From: Caldithrix sp.
GTDB lineage: Bacteria > Zhuqueibacterota > Zhuqueibacteria > Thermofontimicrobiales > Sulfurfontimicrobiaceae
Direction: 5' to 3'
Assembly (NCBI GenBank): GCA_020722815.1
Contig: DYKB01000038.1
Coordinates: forward strand, 1 to 61,672
Length of the DNA stretch: 61,672 bases
Part shown: positions 1 through 6,765 of the stretch, piece after piece
How positions within the stretch are numbered: the stretch's first letter is position 1
Layout of the letters: each line of letters begins with the position of its first letter
The notes under the pieces: model-generated
Seen by the model: the letters and a program-made list of their open reading frames with translations, nothing else
The model's database searches: none
What the model was told of the DNA's origin: nothing
Made by a program: the position numbers and the translations under genes

Positions 1-141
1 CCCCTTCTTCACCTTGGTAATCCGCCAAATCCGGGACACCCCCAACCTTATTCCCTTATTGGTGATGATAATCAAATGAAGCAATCAGGTCATAAGGTTA
101 AATTGCAGGGACCCTCGAATTGTTACGAAGGTCAATAAGGT
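1..141. repeat. AACCTTATT-type palindromic repeat, left end cut by window edge
   Basis: The stretch carries TTCACCTTGG near its start, AACCTTATTCCCTTATT in the middle, then ATAAGGTT and finally GTTACGAAGGTCAATAAGG. The same order of motifs, with the same opposing orientations, occurs at 14662-14797 and 35256-35389. This copy is the most diverged of the three and its left end lies at or outside the window edge. A further AAACCTTATTCACCT end starts at about 175, next to the 200-249 repeat. No protein is encoded. It is probably a non-autonomous element; how it moved is unknown. Confidence 0.6.
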
Positions 142-199
142 CGATTGGGTTTGATCGCGCGGCCTGGTTGATTAAAAACCTTATTCACCTGAGGAATCA

Positions 200-249
200 G
201 TAAAACCGGCGACACAACAAATTTGATCCTATTCCCTGTGATCGGTTAC
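200..249. repeat. 50-bp repeat, inverted copy at far end of window
   Basis: Positions 200-249 (beginning GTAAAACCGGCGACAC, ending GTGATCGGTTAC) match the reverse complement of 61623-61672 at 49 of 50 positions; the only difference I see is C for A at about 229. The match stops at once inside the window. The right-hand copy runs to the last base, so the repeat may be longer. It is non-coding here. It could be one copy of a dispersed repeat at which an assembly broke, or the two ends of a larger unit. Confidence 0.8.
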
Positions 250-483
250 GTTAAAAATTCATTATTTCCTTTCAAATTATTCCAACTCTTTTGATGACCC
301 ACATAAAAATCGATTAATGAATCCGGATTAATGCTTTTTGATCGAGAAAGGAAAGCAATTTACGGATTCAGCGTATAGTGATGACTGAATTTTCTATTAA
401 AAAGGATTTTGTCAGCGAATGAATCTTTTAAAAAACTCTGCCATCTAAATAATCGAAATAACCGAAATATTTTGAGGTGGCAG

Positions 484-735
484 ATGACCGATCATGATGA
501 AATAATTAAAAAATTATGCGGTAATCTTGAAGAACGAGTTCGCGCATGTCGTTCAAAGACAGTGGCTGAATATTTGAAGCGGGTCTTGCTCATTGAATTA
601 CGAAAATTTTCTACTGACGAATTAACATTTCAATATTTTGAAAAAAAATTTAATGAACTTGTTAAATGTTATTTCGATCAGGATGGTTGCAATAAATTTA
701 TTCCGAAACAAGGACACACAAATGGAAAAAATTAA
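484..735 (+). CDS. small hypothetical protein, first gene of redox cluster
   Basis: The product is 83 residues, mostly helical by composition, with four cysteines (in KKLCGN, RACRSK, VKCYF and DGCNK) but no motif I recognise. The frame is open back to a TTG at 409, but the ATG at 484 has AGGTGG four bases upstream and is the better start. It overlaps the following DUF1858 gene by 14 bases, which implies translational coupling. The neighbours (DUF1858, OsmC, thioredoxin) suggest a role in thiol or sulfur redox chemistry, but that is inference from context only. No signal peptide or membrane segment is seen. Confidence 0.6.
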   Translation: MTDHDEIIKKLCGNLEERVRACRSKTVAEYLKRVLLIELRKFSTDELTFQYFEKKFNELVKCYFDQDGCNKFIPKQGHTNGKN

Positions 736-928
736 ATCGGATATATTAATTGAAGACATGGTTAAGGTCTTTCCGGAAACAATTAAAATTTTAAGCGAAA
801 AAGGCATTCGATGTCTTGCCTGTGGTGAACCAATTTGGGGAACCCTGGAAGATGCCGCCAAATCAAAAGGTTATACTGAAGAAGAAATTAAAGTGCTCAT
901 TAATGAACTGAATAGTAAATTTAGCTGA
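722..928 (+). CDS. DUF1858 domain protein (CxxC redox-disulfide family)
   Basis: This 68-residue protein matches the DUF1858 / hybrid-cluster-protein-associated redox disulfide domain: an N-terminal IKSDILIEDMVKVFPET segment followed by IRCLACGEP, giving a CxxC pair at Cys31 and Cys34, and a C-terminal helix. The frame extends upstream to 638, but the ATG at 722 with AAGG about ten bases before it gives the normal family length. It overlaps the preceding gene and lies six bases before the OsmC gene, so the three are almost certainly co-transcribed. The family is associated with sulfur and nitrogen redox proteins; its exact biochemical function is not established. Confidence 0.85.
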   Translation: MEKIKSDILIEDMVKVFPETIKILSEKGIRCLACGEPIWGTLEDAAKSKGYTEEEIKVLINELNSKFS

Positions 929-934
929 GGCAAT

Positions 935-1363
935 ATGAATACGAAACTGAAATGGCTTGGAAAGATGGGATTTGTCGCAAAAAGTGATAGTAATCATGCA
1001 GTTGTAATGGATGCTTCACCAGATGTTGGTGGTGAAAATACGGGGAGTCGGCCCATGGAGCTACTGCTTCAGGCGCTTGGTGGTTGTACCGGAATGGATG
1101 TTGTATCAATTTTACAAAAGAAACGGGTTCCACTTACCGCGCTTGAAGTTGAAATTACGGCCGAACGAGCGGATGAACATCCGAAAGTATTTACAAAAGT
1201 AGATATCAAATTCAAAATTTATGGAAAAGATATAAAAGCAAAAGATGTTGAACGTGCGATTGAATTGTCCGAAACGAAATATTGTTCGGCAACTGCCATG
1301 TTTCGACATACGGCTGAAGTAACAACGTCTTATGAAATCTATGAACCTGAGGCTAAAATATAA
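935..1363 (+). CDS. OsmC/Ohr family protein
   Basis: The 142-residue protein has the OsmC fold signature: a beta-rich N-terminus, SRPMELLLQALGGCTG with the first conserved cysteine (Cys51), and a second cysteine in TKYCSATAMF (Cys117). Family members reduce organic hydroperoxides with this cysteine pair, or belong to the related YhfA/SufE-adjacent group acting in thiol chemistry; I cannot separate these by eye. It is cytoplasmic, with no signal peptide. The gene sits between the DUF1858 and thioredoxin genes with 6-bp and 21-bp gaps, so thioredoxin is a plausible physiological reductant here (inference). Confidence 0.88.
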   Translation: MNTKLKWLGKMGFVAKSDSNHAVVMDASPDVGGENTGSRPMELLLQALGGCTGMDVVSILQKKRVPLTALEVEITAERADEHPKVFTKVDIKFKIYGKDIKAKDVERAIELSETKYCSATAMFRHTAEVTTSYEIYEPEAKI

Positions 1364-1384
1364 TTTTAAAGGAGGTATTTTTTA

Positions 1385-1708
1385 ATGGACAATTTAAAGC
1401 ACTTTACGGATGATGCTTTTGAAAAAGAAGTTACAAATTCACCACTCCCCGTTTTAATCGACTTTTGGGCAGAATGGTGTGTTCCCTGTCATCACGTTGC
1501 GCCGTTTATTGCACAGGCCGCCGATAAATACGCCGGTAAACTTGTTGTCGGAAAAATGGATGTCGATTCGAATCCCAAAACACCATCAAAGTTCGGAATT
1601 ATCAGTATTCCGACGCTCTTGCTATTGAAAAATGGTAACGTTGTTGATAAACGAATTGGCGCGCTCTCCCAGAAAGAGCTGGAAAAATGGATCGACCGCA
1701 ACCTTTAA
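1385..1708 (+). CDS. trxA: thioredoxin
   Basis: At 107 residues this is a full-length single-domain thioredoxin. The active site reads FWAEWCVPCHHVAP, so the cysteines are Cys32 and Cys35 and the usual CGPC is CVPC. The cis-proline loop is SIPT (Pro76), and the C-terminal LLLKNGNVVDK...ALSQKELEKWI segment is typical. An AAGGAGG site lies about ten bases before the ATG. It is the last gene of the 484-1708 cluster. The Val for Gly change in the active site would be expected to shift redox potential, but the direction cannot be read from sequence. Confidence 0.95.
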   Translation: MDNLKHFTDDAFEKEVTNSPLPVLIDFWAEWCVPCHHVAPFIAQAADKYAGKLVVGKMDVDSNPKTPSKFGIISIPTLLLLKNGNVVDKRIGALSQKELEKWIDRNL

Positions 1709-1847
1709 TTCATTCTTTTTAAACTGGCTGAAAGAGTTTTAAAATATATTAAAAAATTTATACTTGTTTTTTTGAAAAAATTTGCTTACTTTTTGCTTTC
1801 TGAATTAAATTGAAATAACCTATTCTAAATAAACTTCGTTGAAATCT

Positions 1848-2423
1848 ATGTCATTTTCAGAAAGCGAGTTAATCGAACGAGCTGTCAGGGGCGATCGACA
1901 GGCCCAGGCCGAGATAGTTTACCAGCATGAAAAAATGGTCTACAATCTGGCGCTGAAATTAGTCGGCAACCCTGAAGATGCTGAAAACATTCTGCAGGAA
2001 ACCTTTTTAAAAATTCTGGAATCTTTACACACTTTTAAAGGGGGATCAGCATTATCAACCTGGATTTATCGTATCGCTACAAATTTTGCATTAATGCATT
2101 TACGCAGCAAAAAACGTAATTTTGTATCGATTGATGAATATCCCCTGGATGAAAAGCATGATTTCCGTAATTTTTTTAAAGTGTCAGAAGTTGATCCCTT
2201 AAAGGATTTACTCAATAGTGAACTTAATGAGAATTTACAGGCAGCAATTGATTCATTGCCACCTAAATTTAAAACAGTTTTTATTTTAAAAGATATTGAA
2301 GGCCTGTCTTTAAAAGAGATCAGCACGATGCTAAAAATTTCTTTACCCGCTGTCAAATCTAATTTACATCGTGCGCGGCTTTTTTTACGTAATCAACTGC
2401 TGGATTATCTAAATAAGAAGTGA
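1848..2423 (+). CDS. ECF-type RNA polymerase sigma factor
   Basis: This 191-residue sigma-70 family protein has region 2 at about residues 20-90 (GNPEDAENILQETFLKI, then LSTWIYRIATNFALMHLRS) and region 4 at about 130-185 (LPPKFKTVFILKDIEGLSLKEI, AVKSNLHRARLFLRNQL). Region 3 is absent, as in ECF/SigW-RpoE proteins. The frame is open to a TTG at 1839 but the ATG at 1848 is preferred. The next gene, seven bases downstream, encodes a small zinc-binding protein that fits an anti-sigma factor, so this is a sigma/anti-sigma pair. A 139-bp gap separates it from the redox cluster. Confidence 0.93.
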   Translation: MSFSESELIERAVRGDRQAQAEIVYQHEKMVYNLALKLVGNPEDAENILQETFLKILESLHTFKGGSALSTWIYRIATNFALMHLRSKKRNFVSIDEYPLDEKHDFRNFFKVSEVDPLKDLLNSELNENLQAAIDSLPPKFKTVFILKDIEGLSLKEISTMLKISLPAVKSNLHRARLFLRNQLLDYLNKK

Positions 2424-2430
2424 TGAAACG

Positions 2431-2679
2431 ATGGATTGTATTCGTACCATTGAACAAATTTGCGCTGATTTAGGTGAGGATATTGATAGTCCTCTTTGTC
2501 AGGAAATCAGAAAACATCTCGATGAGTGTCCGGAATGCTGCGCAAACGTCGACTCCATCAAAAAAACTGTTTATATTTATCGTAAAGTGATGAAAAATAA
2601 AAATGTTCCTGAAGATGTCGACACGCGCCTCTGGAAAGTATTGAACCTTTCCAAACCCTGTAGTACTTCATCAAAATAA
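2431..2679 (+). CDS. putative zinc-binding (ZAS-type) anti-sigma factor
   Basis: The product is 82 residues and lacks any membrane span. The segment IRKHLDECPECC gives His29-x3-Cys33-x2-Cys36, the signature of ZAS/zf-HC2 anti-sigma factors, with additional cysteines at 3, 11, 23 and 37. It follows the ECF sigma gene by seven bases. Soluble ZAS proteins such as RsrA release their sigma factor upon thiol oxidation; that mechanism is established for RsrA, and its use here is inferred from the motif and from the thioredoxin/OsmC genes upstream. The protein is shorter than most membrane-bound anti-sigmas. Confidence 0.8.
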   Translation: MDCIRTIEQICADLGEDIDSPLCQEIRKHLDECPECCANVDSIKKTVYIYRKVMKNKNVPEDVDTRLWKVLNLSKPCSTSSK

Positions 2680-2683
2680 AAAA

Positions 2684-2710
2684 GCCTGGTAAAAATATCA
2701 TTTACCAGGC
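2684..2710 (-). terminator. hairpin with U-tract on minus strand
   Basis: A perfect 10-bp stem (GCCTGGTAAA with TTTACCAGGC) encloses a 7-base loop just after the anti-sigma stop codon. On the plus strand it is followed by CCACAC rather than a T-run. On the minus strand it is followed by TTTTTTATTTT, so as an intrinsic terminator it faces leftward. It may also stop or stabilise the sigma/anti-sigma message. Confidence 0.6.
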
Positions 2711-2761
2711 CCACACTCACTAAGTATCACCAAGGAATTTCAATAATTTTTGTAAAAATAA

Positions 2762-2795
2762 GAGGATGTAAAACCAATAATTGTCTTACATCCTC
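2762..2795 (-). terminator. second hairpin in the same gap, U-rich on minus strand
   Basis: GAGGATGTAA pairs perfectly with TTACATCCTC across a 14-base loop. The minus strand continues TTATTTTTAC after the stem. No minus-strand gene precedes it between 2795 and 3259, so its purpose is unclear; it could end an unannotated leftward RNA. Confidence 0.45.
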
Positions 2796-3063
2796 ATTGT
2801 CACTTGCCGTGTGCTTGCCATTAAAACATCTATTTCTCTATTAAACAAATACCGTACCAATAATAATGGGCTTTTTAAGGTGTTCTCACGAGTATAAAAA
2901 AGCTGATGCCGATATTAATTTCAATTCTGAGTAAGAAACTTACAATAATGAGTTCTGATTACAATTCATGCTAACGCAGCAATTTTTTGATATTTTTGTA
3001 ACTATCCATTATTCACTTGCTTTTTGACAACAAACCGCTTATTTTTTACCTTAATTGCGCAAA

Positions 3064-3222
3064 TGGCTATTGGCTGTTGGCCATTGGCTTTTGGCTGTTA
3101 GCTATTCGCTTTTAGCTAAAATTAATTTATCCATTTGCGATACACACAAATCCTTAATTGGACAAATTGACAATATAAAAAATTCAACCGCCAACGACCA
3201 ATAACTAAAAGCCAAACGCCAT
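3064..3222. repeat. degenerate GGCTATTGGC-type inverted repeat
   Basis: The left arm (3064-3116) is a run of GGCTATTGGC/GGCTGTTGGC/GGCTTTTGGC/AGCTATTCGC variants. The right arm (3189-3222) carries the complement (CCAACGACCAATAAC, AAAAGCCAAACGCC). Together they form a long imperfect inverted repeat in front of the VanZ-like gene. The rest of the 2680-3259 gap is AT-rich with no coding signal apart from the two hairpins noted separately. Confidence 0.6.
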
Positions 3223-3259
3223 TTAAAATTTTAATTCGATGTTAAACAAATGAGGGTTC

Positions 3260-3655
3260 ATGAACCGGTTTTGGAAATACTACTTCGCACCAATTTTCTG
3301 GGCAGCTTTCATTTTCTGGAATTCAAGTCGATCACATATCCGTATTCCGAACTATTTTTTCCATAATCTGGATAAAATTATTCATTTTGGTGTTTATTTG
3401 GTACTCGGCTACCTGATAACCAGAGCATTCAGTCAGGGCAATTTTAATAATTTAACTAGAAAGATAATCTCGCTGTCAACTTCACTGGGGGTGCTTTATG
3501 GCTTGAGTGATGAATTTCATCAAATGTTCGTCCCCGGTCGATCGATGGATCTGTTGGACTTATTGGCGGATATAGTTGGAATCGTCGTCGCCCAAGTGGT
3601 GATATATTTTTATTATCAAAAATTGCAATTCAAACAATCAGATATTGACTCATAA
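3260..3655 (+). CDS. VanZ-like family membrane protein
   Basis: This 131-residue protein has the VanZ-like pattern: an N-terminal span with FWNSSRS, then LDKIIHFGVYLVLGYL, a third span, and YGLSDEFHQMFVPGRSMDLLDLLADIVG, the family's most conserved block, before a final span. Four membrane segments are expected. GAGGG lies just before the ATG. VanZ itself gives teicoplanin resistance in Enterococcus, but most relatives in Gram-negative bacteria have no known function, so none is assigned. It stands alone on the plus strand, followed by a tandem repeat region. Confidence 0.85.
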   Translation: MNRFWKYYFAPIFWAAFIFWNSSRSHIRIPNYFFHNLDKIIHFGVYLVLGYLITRAFSQGNFNNLTRKIISLSTSLGVLYGLSDEFHQMFVPGRSMDLLDLLADIVGIVVAQVVIYFYYQKLQFKQSDIDS

Positions 3656-3720
3656 AAAAATAATGCTGTTCATCGTGAGACCTAATAAAAATTCGCATTT
3701 CAAAGGTTGTTGAAGCCAGG

Positions 3721-3868
3721 TTTAAAAAAAATTTTCATTCCAAACGCCATTAGAGTCATTTTTAAAATTTTTTTTCGTTCCAATCACCATTGGAGCATCG
3801 TTTAAAAATTTTTTTTCATTCCAACCGCGATTGGAGTCGCATTTGAAAAAAATTTCTCACTTTACTCT
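3721..3868. repeat. three tandem copies of a ~41-bp AT-rich repeat
   Basis: The motif TTTTC(A/G)TTCCAA...ATTGGAG followed by TTTAAAAATTTTTT recurs with starts near 3734, 3774 and 3815, a period of 40-41 bp. Each unit has a small imperfect palindrome (CCAA n6 TTGG in the best copy) between long A/T runs. It separates the VanZ-like gene from the convergent isomerase gene and may act as a two-way transcription stop. Confidence 0.75.
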
Positions 3869-3910
3869 TTGTAAGATTATTTTTTAAGGTGAAACTTTTG
3901 CTATTTTCAA

Positions 3911-4747
3911 TTAACCAATTTTCAAAACTCGTCTTAACAGCGGCAAAATAACCAACACGAGAATTTTTGATCGAATGTATTTCGCCAGTCGAAATTTTTT
4001 CAGGATTTTTAAATAGCTATAGATTACATAGGGTAAATCATTGAAGGTTTTGGGTAGTAATTCCAGATTGATATATTGATTATATTTAATTTTTTTCAAA
4101 GCCTCGATAATATCCCGAATTGGCAAATCACCCCCCATTCCAAATGGCAAGTGAAGATCATGCTCGACAATACAATCGGATAGATGGACACATTTTATCT
4201 GCTTATTCCAATAATTAATATATTTAACCGGATCATTTTGGCGAATAAAATAATGCGGCGCATCCAGACAGATACCGGAGAGTTGCTTTCCCAGCACTTT
4301 TTTTGCCCGTTCCAGGAACGCGACAAAGTCATTGTGCTCCCATGTTGGAACATTTTCAAAAAAAATATTGGTTGGCAATCGTTTTAAATTTTGAAACAGA
4401 TAGTTTTCGGAAACTTCAATTTTTGCCGTCGTTTCCAGTGGTTCCGGCGGGTGCGACAGAATATATTTAATGTTAAGTGCTTTCCAGTTTTTATTGAGTT
4501 GTTCTATTAATTGCTCAATTTCAGGGCGACGACGGACACAGGAAAAATCCCATCCATCCTCACAAATAATTGGCAGATGAAATCCAATCCGAAGCCCTCG
4601 AACCAGTCTGATAACTTCTGGTAATTCCTTTAGAACATCTTTCGTGACTTCAATATATTCAAGACCAAATCTTTTCGCCAGGCTGATGATAAATGATGCA
4701 TCAAGACCATTATATTTCTGGACTGTTAAACCCACTCGAACAGGCAC
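3911..4747 (-). CDS. sugar phosphate isomerase/epimerase-like TIM-barrel protein
   Basis: The 278-residue protein matches the xylose-isomerase-like TIM barrel/AP endonuclease 2 superfamily. Candidate metal ligands appear in order on successive strands: Glu in IFFENVPTWEHN, Asp in GICLDAPHYF, His in CVHLSDCIVEHDLH and Glu in YINLELLPK. The start is a GTG with GAGGGAAG upstream. A basic, hydrophobic C-terminal tail (SKILVLVILPLLRRVLKIG) is unusual and may be a membrane-associating helix. No signal peptide is present. The substrate cannot be told from sequence; there are no sugar-pathway neighbours. Confidence 0.8.
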   Translation of the reverse strand: MPVRVGLTVQKYNGLDASFIISLAKRFGLEYIEVTKDVLKELPEVIRLVRGLRIGFHLPIICEDGWDFSCVRRRPEIEQLIEQLNKNWKALNIKYILSHPPEPLETTAKIEVSENYLFQNLKRLPTNIFFENVPTWEHNDFVAFLERAKKVLGKQLSGICLDAPHYFIRQNDPVKYINYWNKQIKCVHLSDCIVEHDLHLPFGMGGDLPIRDIIEALKKIKYNQYINLELLPKTFNDLPYVIYSYLKILKKFRLAKYIRSKILVLVILPLLRRVLKIG

Positions 4748-5055
4748 GCTGGTTCTTCCCTCTTTAAATTCAAATAGTTCAAATAAAGCTTTTTAAACGA
4801 ATTATAAATTGATTAAGTTCAACCGAATGATAATACCCGGATTTTTTCTTTATCATAATCTGGAACATCAGAAAAAATTTATAGGATTTAACCATTGCGC
4901 TTGCCAATTTCAACCAAATTAATCTGAAAAATTCAGGCGAATAAATCGTATATTCGGGATTGCTGACGCCGATTGGATATTTTTAATTAGATAATAAAAT
5001 TAAGCGATGGATTCACAAAACGACTTTCAAACCAACACTTTGAGTTTTTAAAAAT
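4748..5055. other. intergenic, nothing recognised
   Basis: AT-rich DNA between two leftward genes. I see no open frame, RNA gene or strong hairpin. It should contain the promoter of the isomerase gene. Confidence 0.5.
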
Positions 5056-6423
5056 TTAGCGATTAAATCGCAAAGCCCGAAAAAGATTTCTTAAGAAAAA
5101 AAGTCGGAATTTAAAATGATACTGACCACTTAAAGGAGTCGTGCTGTGCCGGGGTTCTCGAATTTTAAAGAGGAAAACGATAGAAATAATCAGTGAAATG
5201 ATTGTAATCCAGAGTAAAATTGCAAAATTTTGTGATAAATTCCAGACCAAAATGCTGATAACGGAAAAAATCGGGATGGAAATTGAATTAAAAAAAGAGA
5301 TTACAGCCAGATAGGTCGAACGGCGTTCATAAGGACTGATTTCAAGATTTAATGTTGCCGTCCCCACCTGATTTCCATAAAAAGCCGCCCCAAACAGGAA
5401 AAAAATTACCATAATGGCTAATTCTGACTTTCCTAATGAAGCCCAGACGCATAATATGATAAAAAGCCAGCGATTAAACAGCATCACACTTTTACCACCA
5501 AATTTATCTCCCAGATAGCCCGAAAAAATATTTCCAACAATCGCCCCAACCATTTGGACCGTCACCAATATGCCGATAAAGCTGTCGGGTTGATTTAAGT
5601 TTTTTAGTGCATCGATGGCTAAAAATGGGCTCATGATAAAAATTCCATTGAGCGTAGAAATGGTTAACAGATAATTGGATAATTGCCGATCCTGACCAAC
5701 CAGCAGCATCATTTTTTTCAAATTGGCTTTGAGTTGCGGAGAAGCTGCTTTACTTCGGGGAGGCTGTTCAAATTCACGTATCAGCGTTAATATTAAAAAG
5801 GACATAAATATTAAAGATGACGCAATCAGATGTAAAAAACCAAAACCTGTTGCGCCGGGAAACTCTTTTAATAGCGTCGAAATAATCCCTCCCGCTAAAA
5901 TACCAGAAATAGCAAAGATGATAAAACGAATGGCAAAAAGCGAAGACCGCCTGTTTTCAGGGATGGTTTTTGCCACCAGTTCCTGCCAGGGAGTAACACA
6001 AAAACCACCAGCCAATCCCGAAAATAAAGGTGCCAGGACAATAAGCGCCAATACCAGTTGAACATAGCCACTTGCAAAGAAAAACAAACCCAGGGCGGCG
6101 ATTAAAAAGGGGAGTCGCTGGAAAAAGCTATATCCGAGCAGATAAGATTTCACCCGCCCCATTTGTTCAACTTTGTGAGCAGTAAATAGTGGCGGAACAC
6201 CAAATCCAAAATACATCATTGTGGGAATCAAACTGATCAGCCAATCAGGACCATTAAAATACTGAACCATCCGGGGTAAAATAGTATTCGGATCAATAAA
6301 GGCGATGCCAGTCATATAGACACCGCCTTCCATGCTATGCAAAAAATAATTTCTTTTAAAAAATTTTTTAACCTGAGATTGATAACTCTCCGGTTTTTCT
6401 TCTGTCTCCATAACGCATTCCAT
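5056..6423 (-). CDS. MFS transporter
   Basis: This 455-residue membrane protein has about twelve hydrophobic segments with a major-facilitator layout: a first half ending in TLIREFEQPP, a central basic loop (SKAASPQLKANLKK), and a second half with GNIFSGYLGDKFGGKSVM, resembling the MFS A-like loop. A long hydrophilic N-terminus precedes the first span. The second ATG, four codons downstream, is also a possible start. It is flanked by unrelated genes, so the substrate is unknown. Confidence 0.85.
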   Translation of the reverse strand: MECVMETEEKPESYQSQVKKFFKRNYFLHSMEGGVYMTGIAFIDPNTILPRMVQYFNGPDWLISLIPTMMYFGFGVPPLFTAHKVEQMGRVKSYLLGYSFFQRLPFLIAALGLFFFASGYVQLVLALIVLAPLFSGLAGGFCVTPWQELVAKTIPENRRSSLFAIRFIIFAISGILAGGIISTLLKEFPGATGFGFLHLIASSLIFMSFLILTLIREFEQPPRSKAASPQLKANLKKMMLLVGQDRQLSNYLLTISTLNGIFIMSPFLAIDALKNLNQPDSFIGILVTVQMVGAIVGNIFSGYLGDKFGGKSVMLFNRWLFIILCVWASLGKSELAIMVIFFLFGAAFYGNQVGTATLNLEISPYERRSTYLAVISFFNSISIPIFSVISILVWNLSQNFAILLWITIISLIISIVFLFKIREPRHSTTPLSGQYHFKFRLFFLRNLFRALRFNR

Positions 6424-6602
6424 TCCTGTCTCAATAAATACTCGTAAAAAATACGAAAGATTTGTAGTTGCTAAAAAAAATTATCACATTCAACTATCAT
6501 TCAGATAACAGAGTTCAAATTTTTCTTAAGATTTTTTATAACAACTACCCTTAAAATCTATTGTATAAATATATACAGATAAAAGTCTAAGATGATTTTT
6601 CT

Positions 6603-6732
6603 GTATCCACTCGATAATGTTGGATAAAATTTAACCTTTGAGGTTTGCTTCTTTAAATCCGGTGGGTAAGCGAAATTTCAGATTTCGCGCGAGAAAACCC
6701 CGAGGGTCTTCCTCTGTTATTTGGGTGGATAC
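6603..6732. mobile_element. MITE-like element, GTATCC family, copy 1
   Basis: The left end reads GTATCCACTCGATAATGTTGG. The right end, read on the other strand, is GTATCCACCCAAATAACAGAG. The 130-bp interior has a CGAAAT...ATTTCG hairpin and no coding capacity. The same ends occur at 9258-9348, 35426-35538, probably 9590-9793, and once at 61566. It sits just downstream of the CotH-like gene. A short non-autonomous transposable element is the simplest reading; no clear target duplication was identified. Confidence 0.65.
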
Positions 6733-6765
6733 ATTTTTTTCTTCTCAAAAATTTGATTTTGGGGC

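Noticed and set aside
622..861. Minus-strand frame opposite the DUF1858 gene
   Set aside because: It is a shadow of the well-supported DUF1858 gene.
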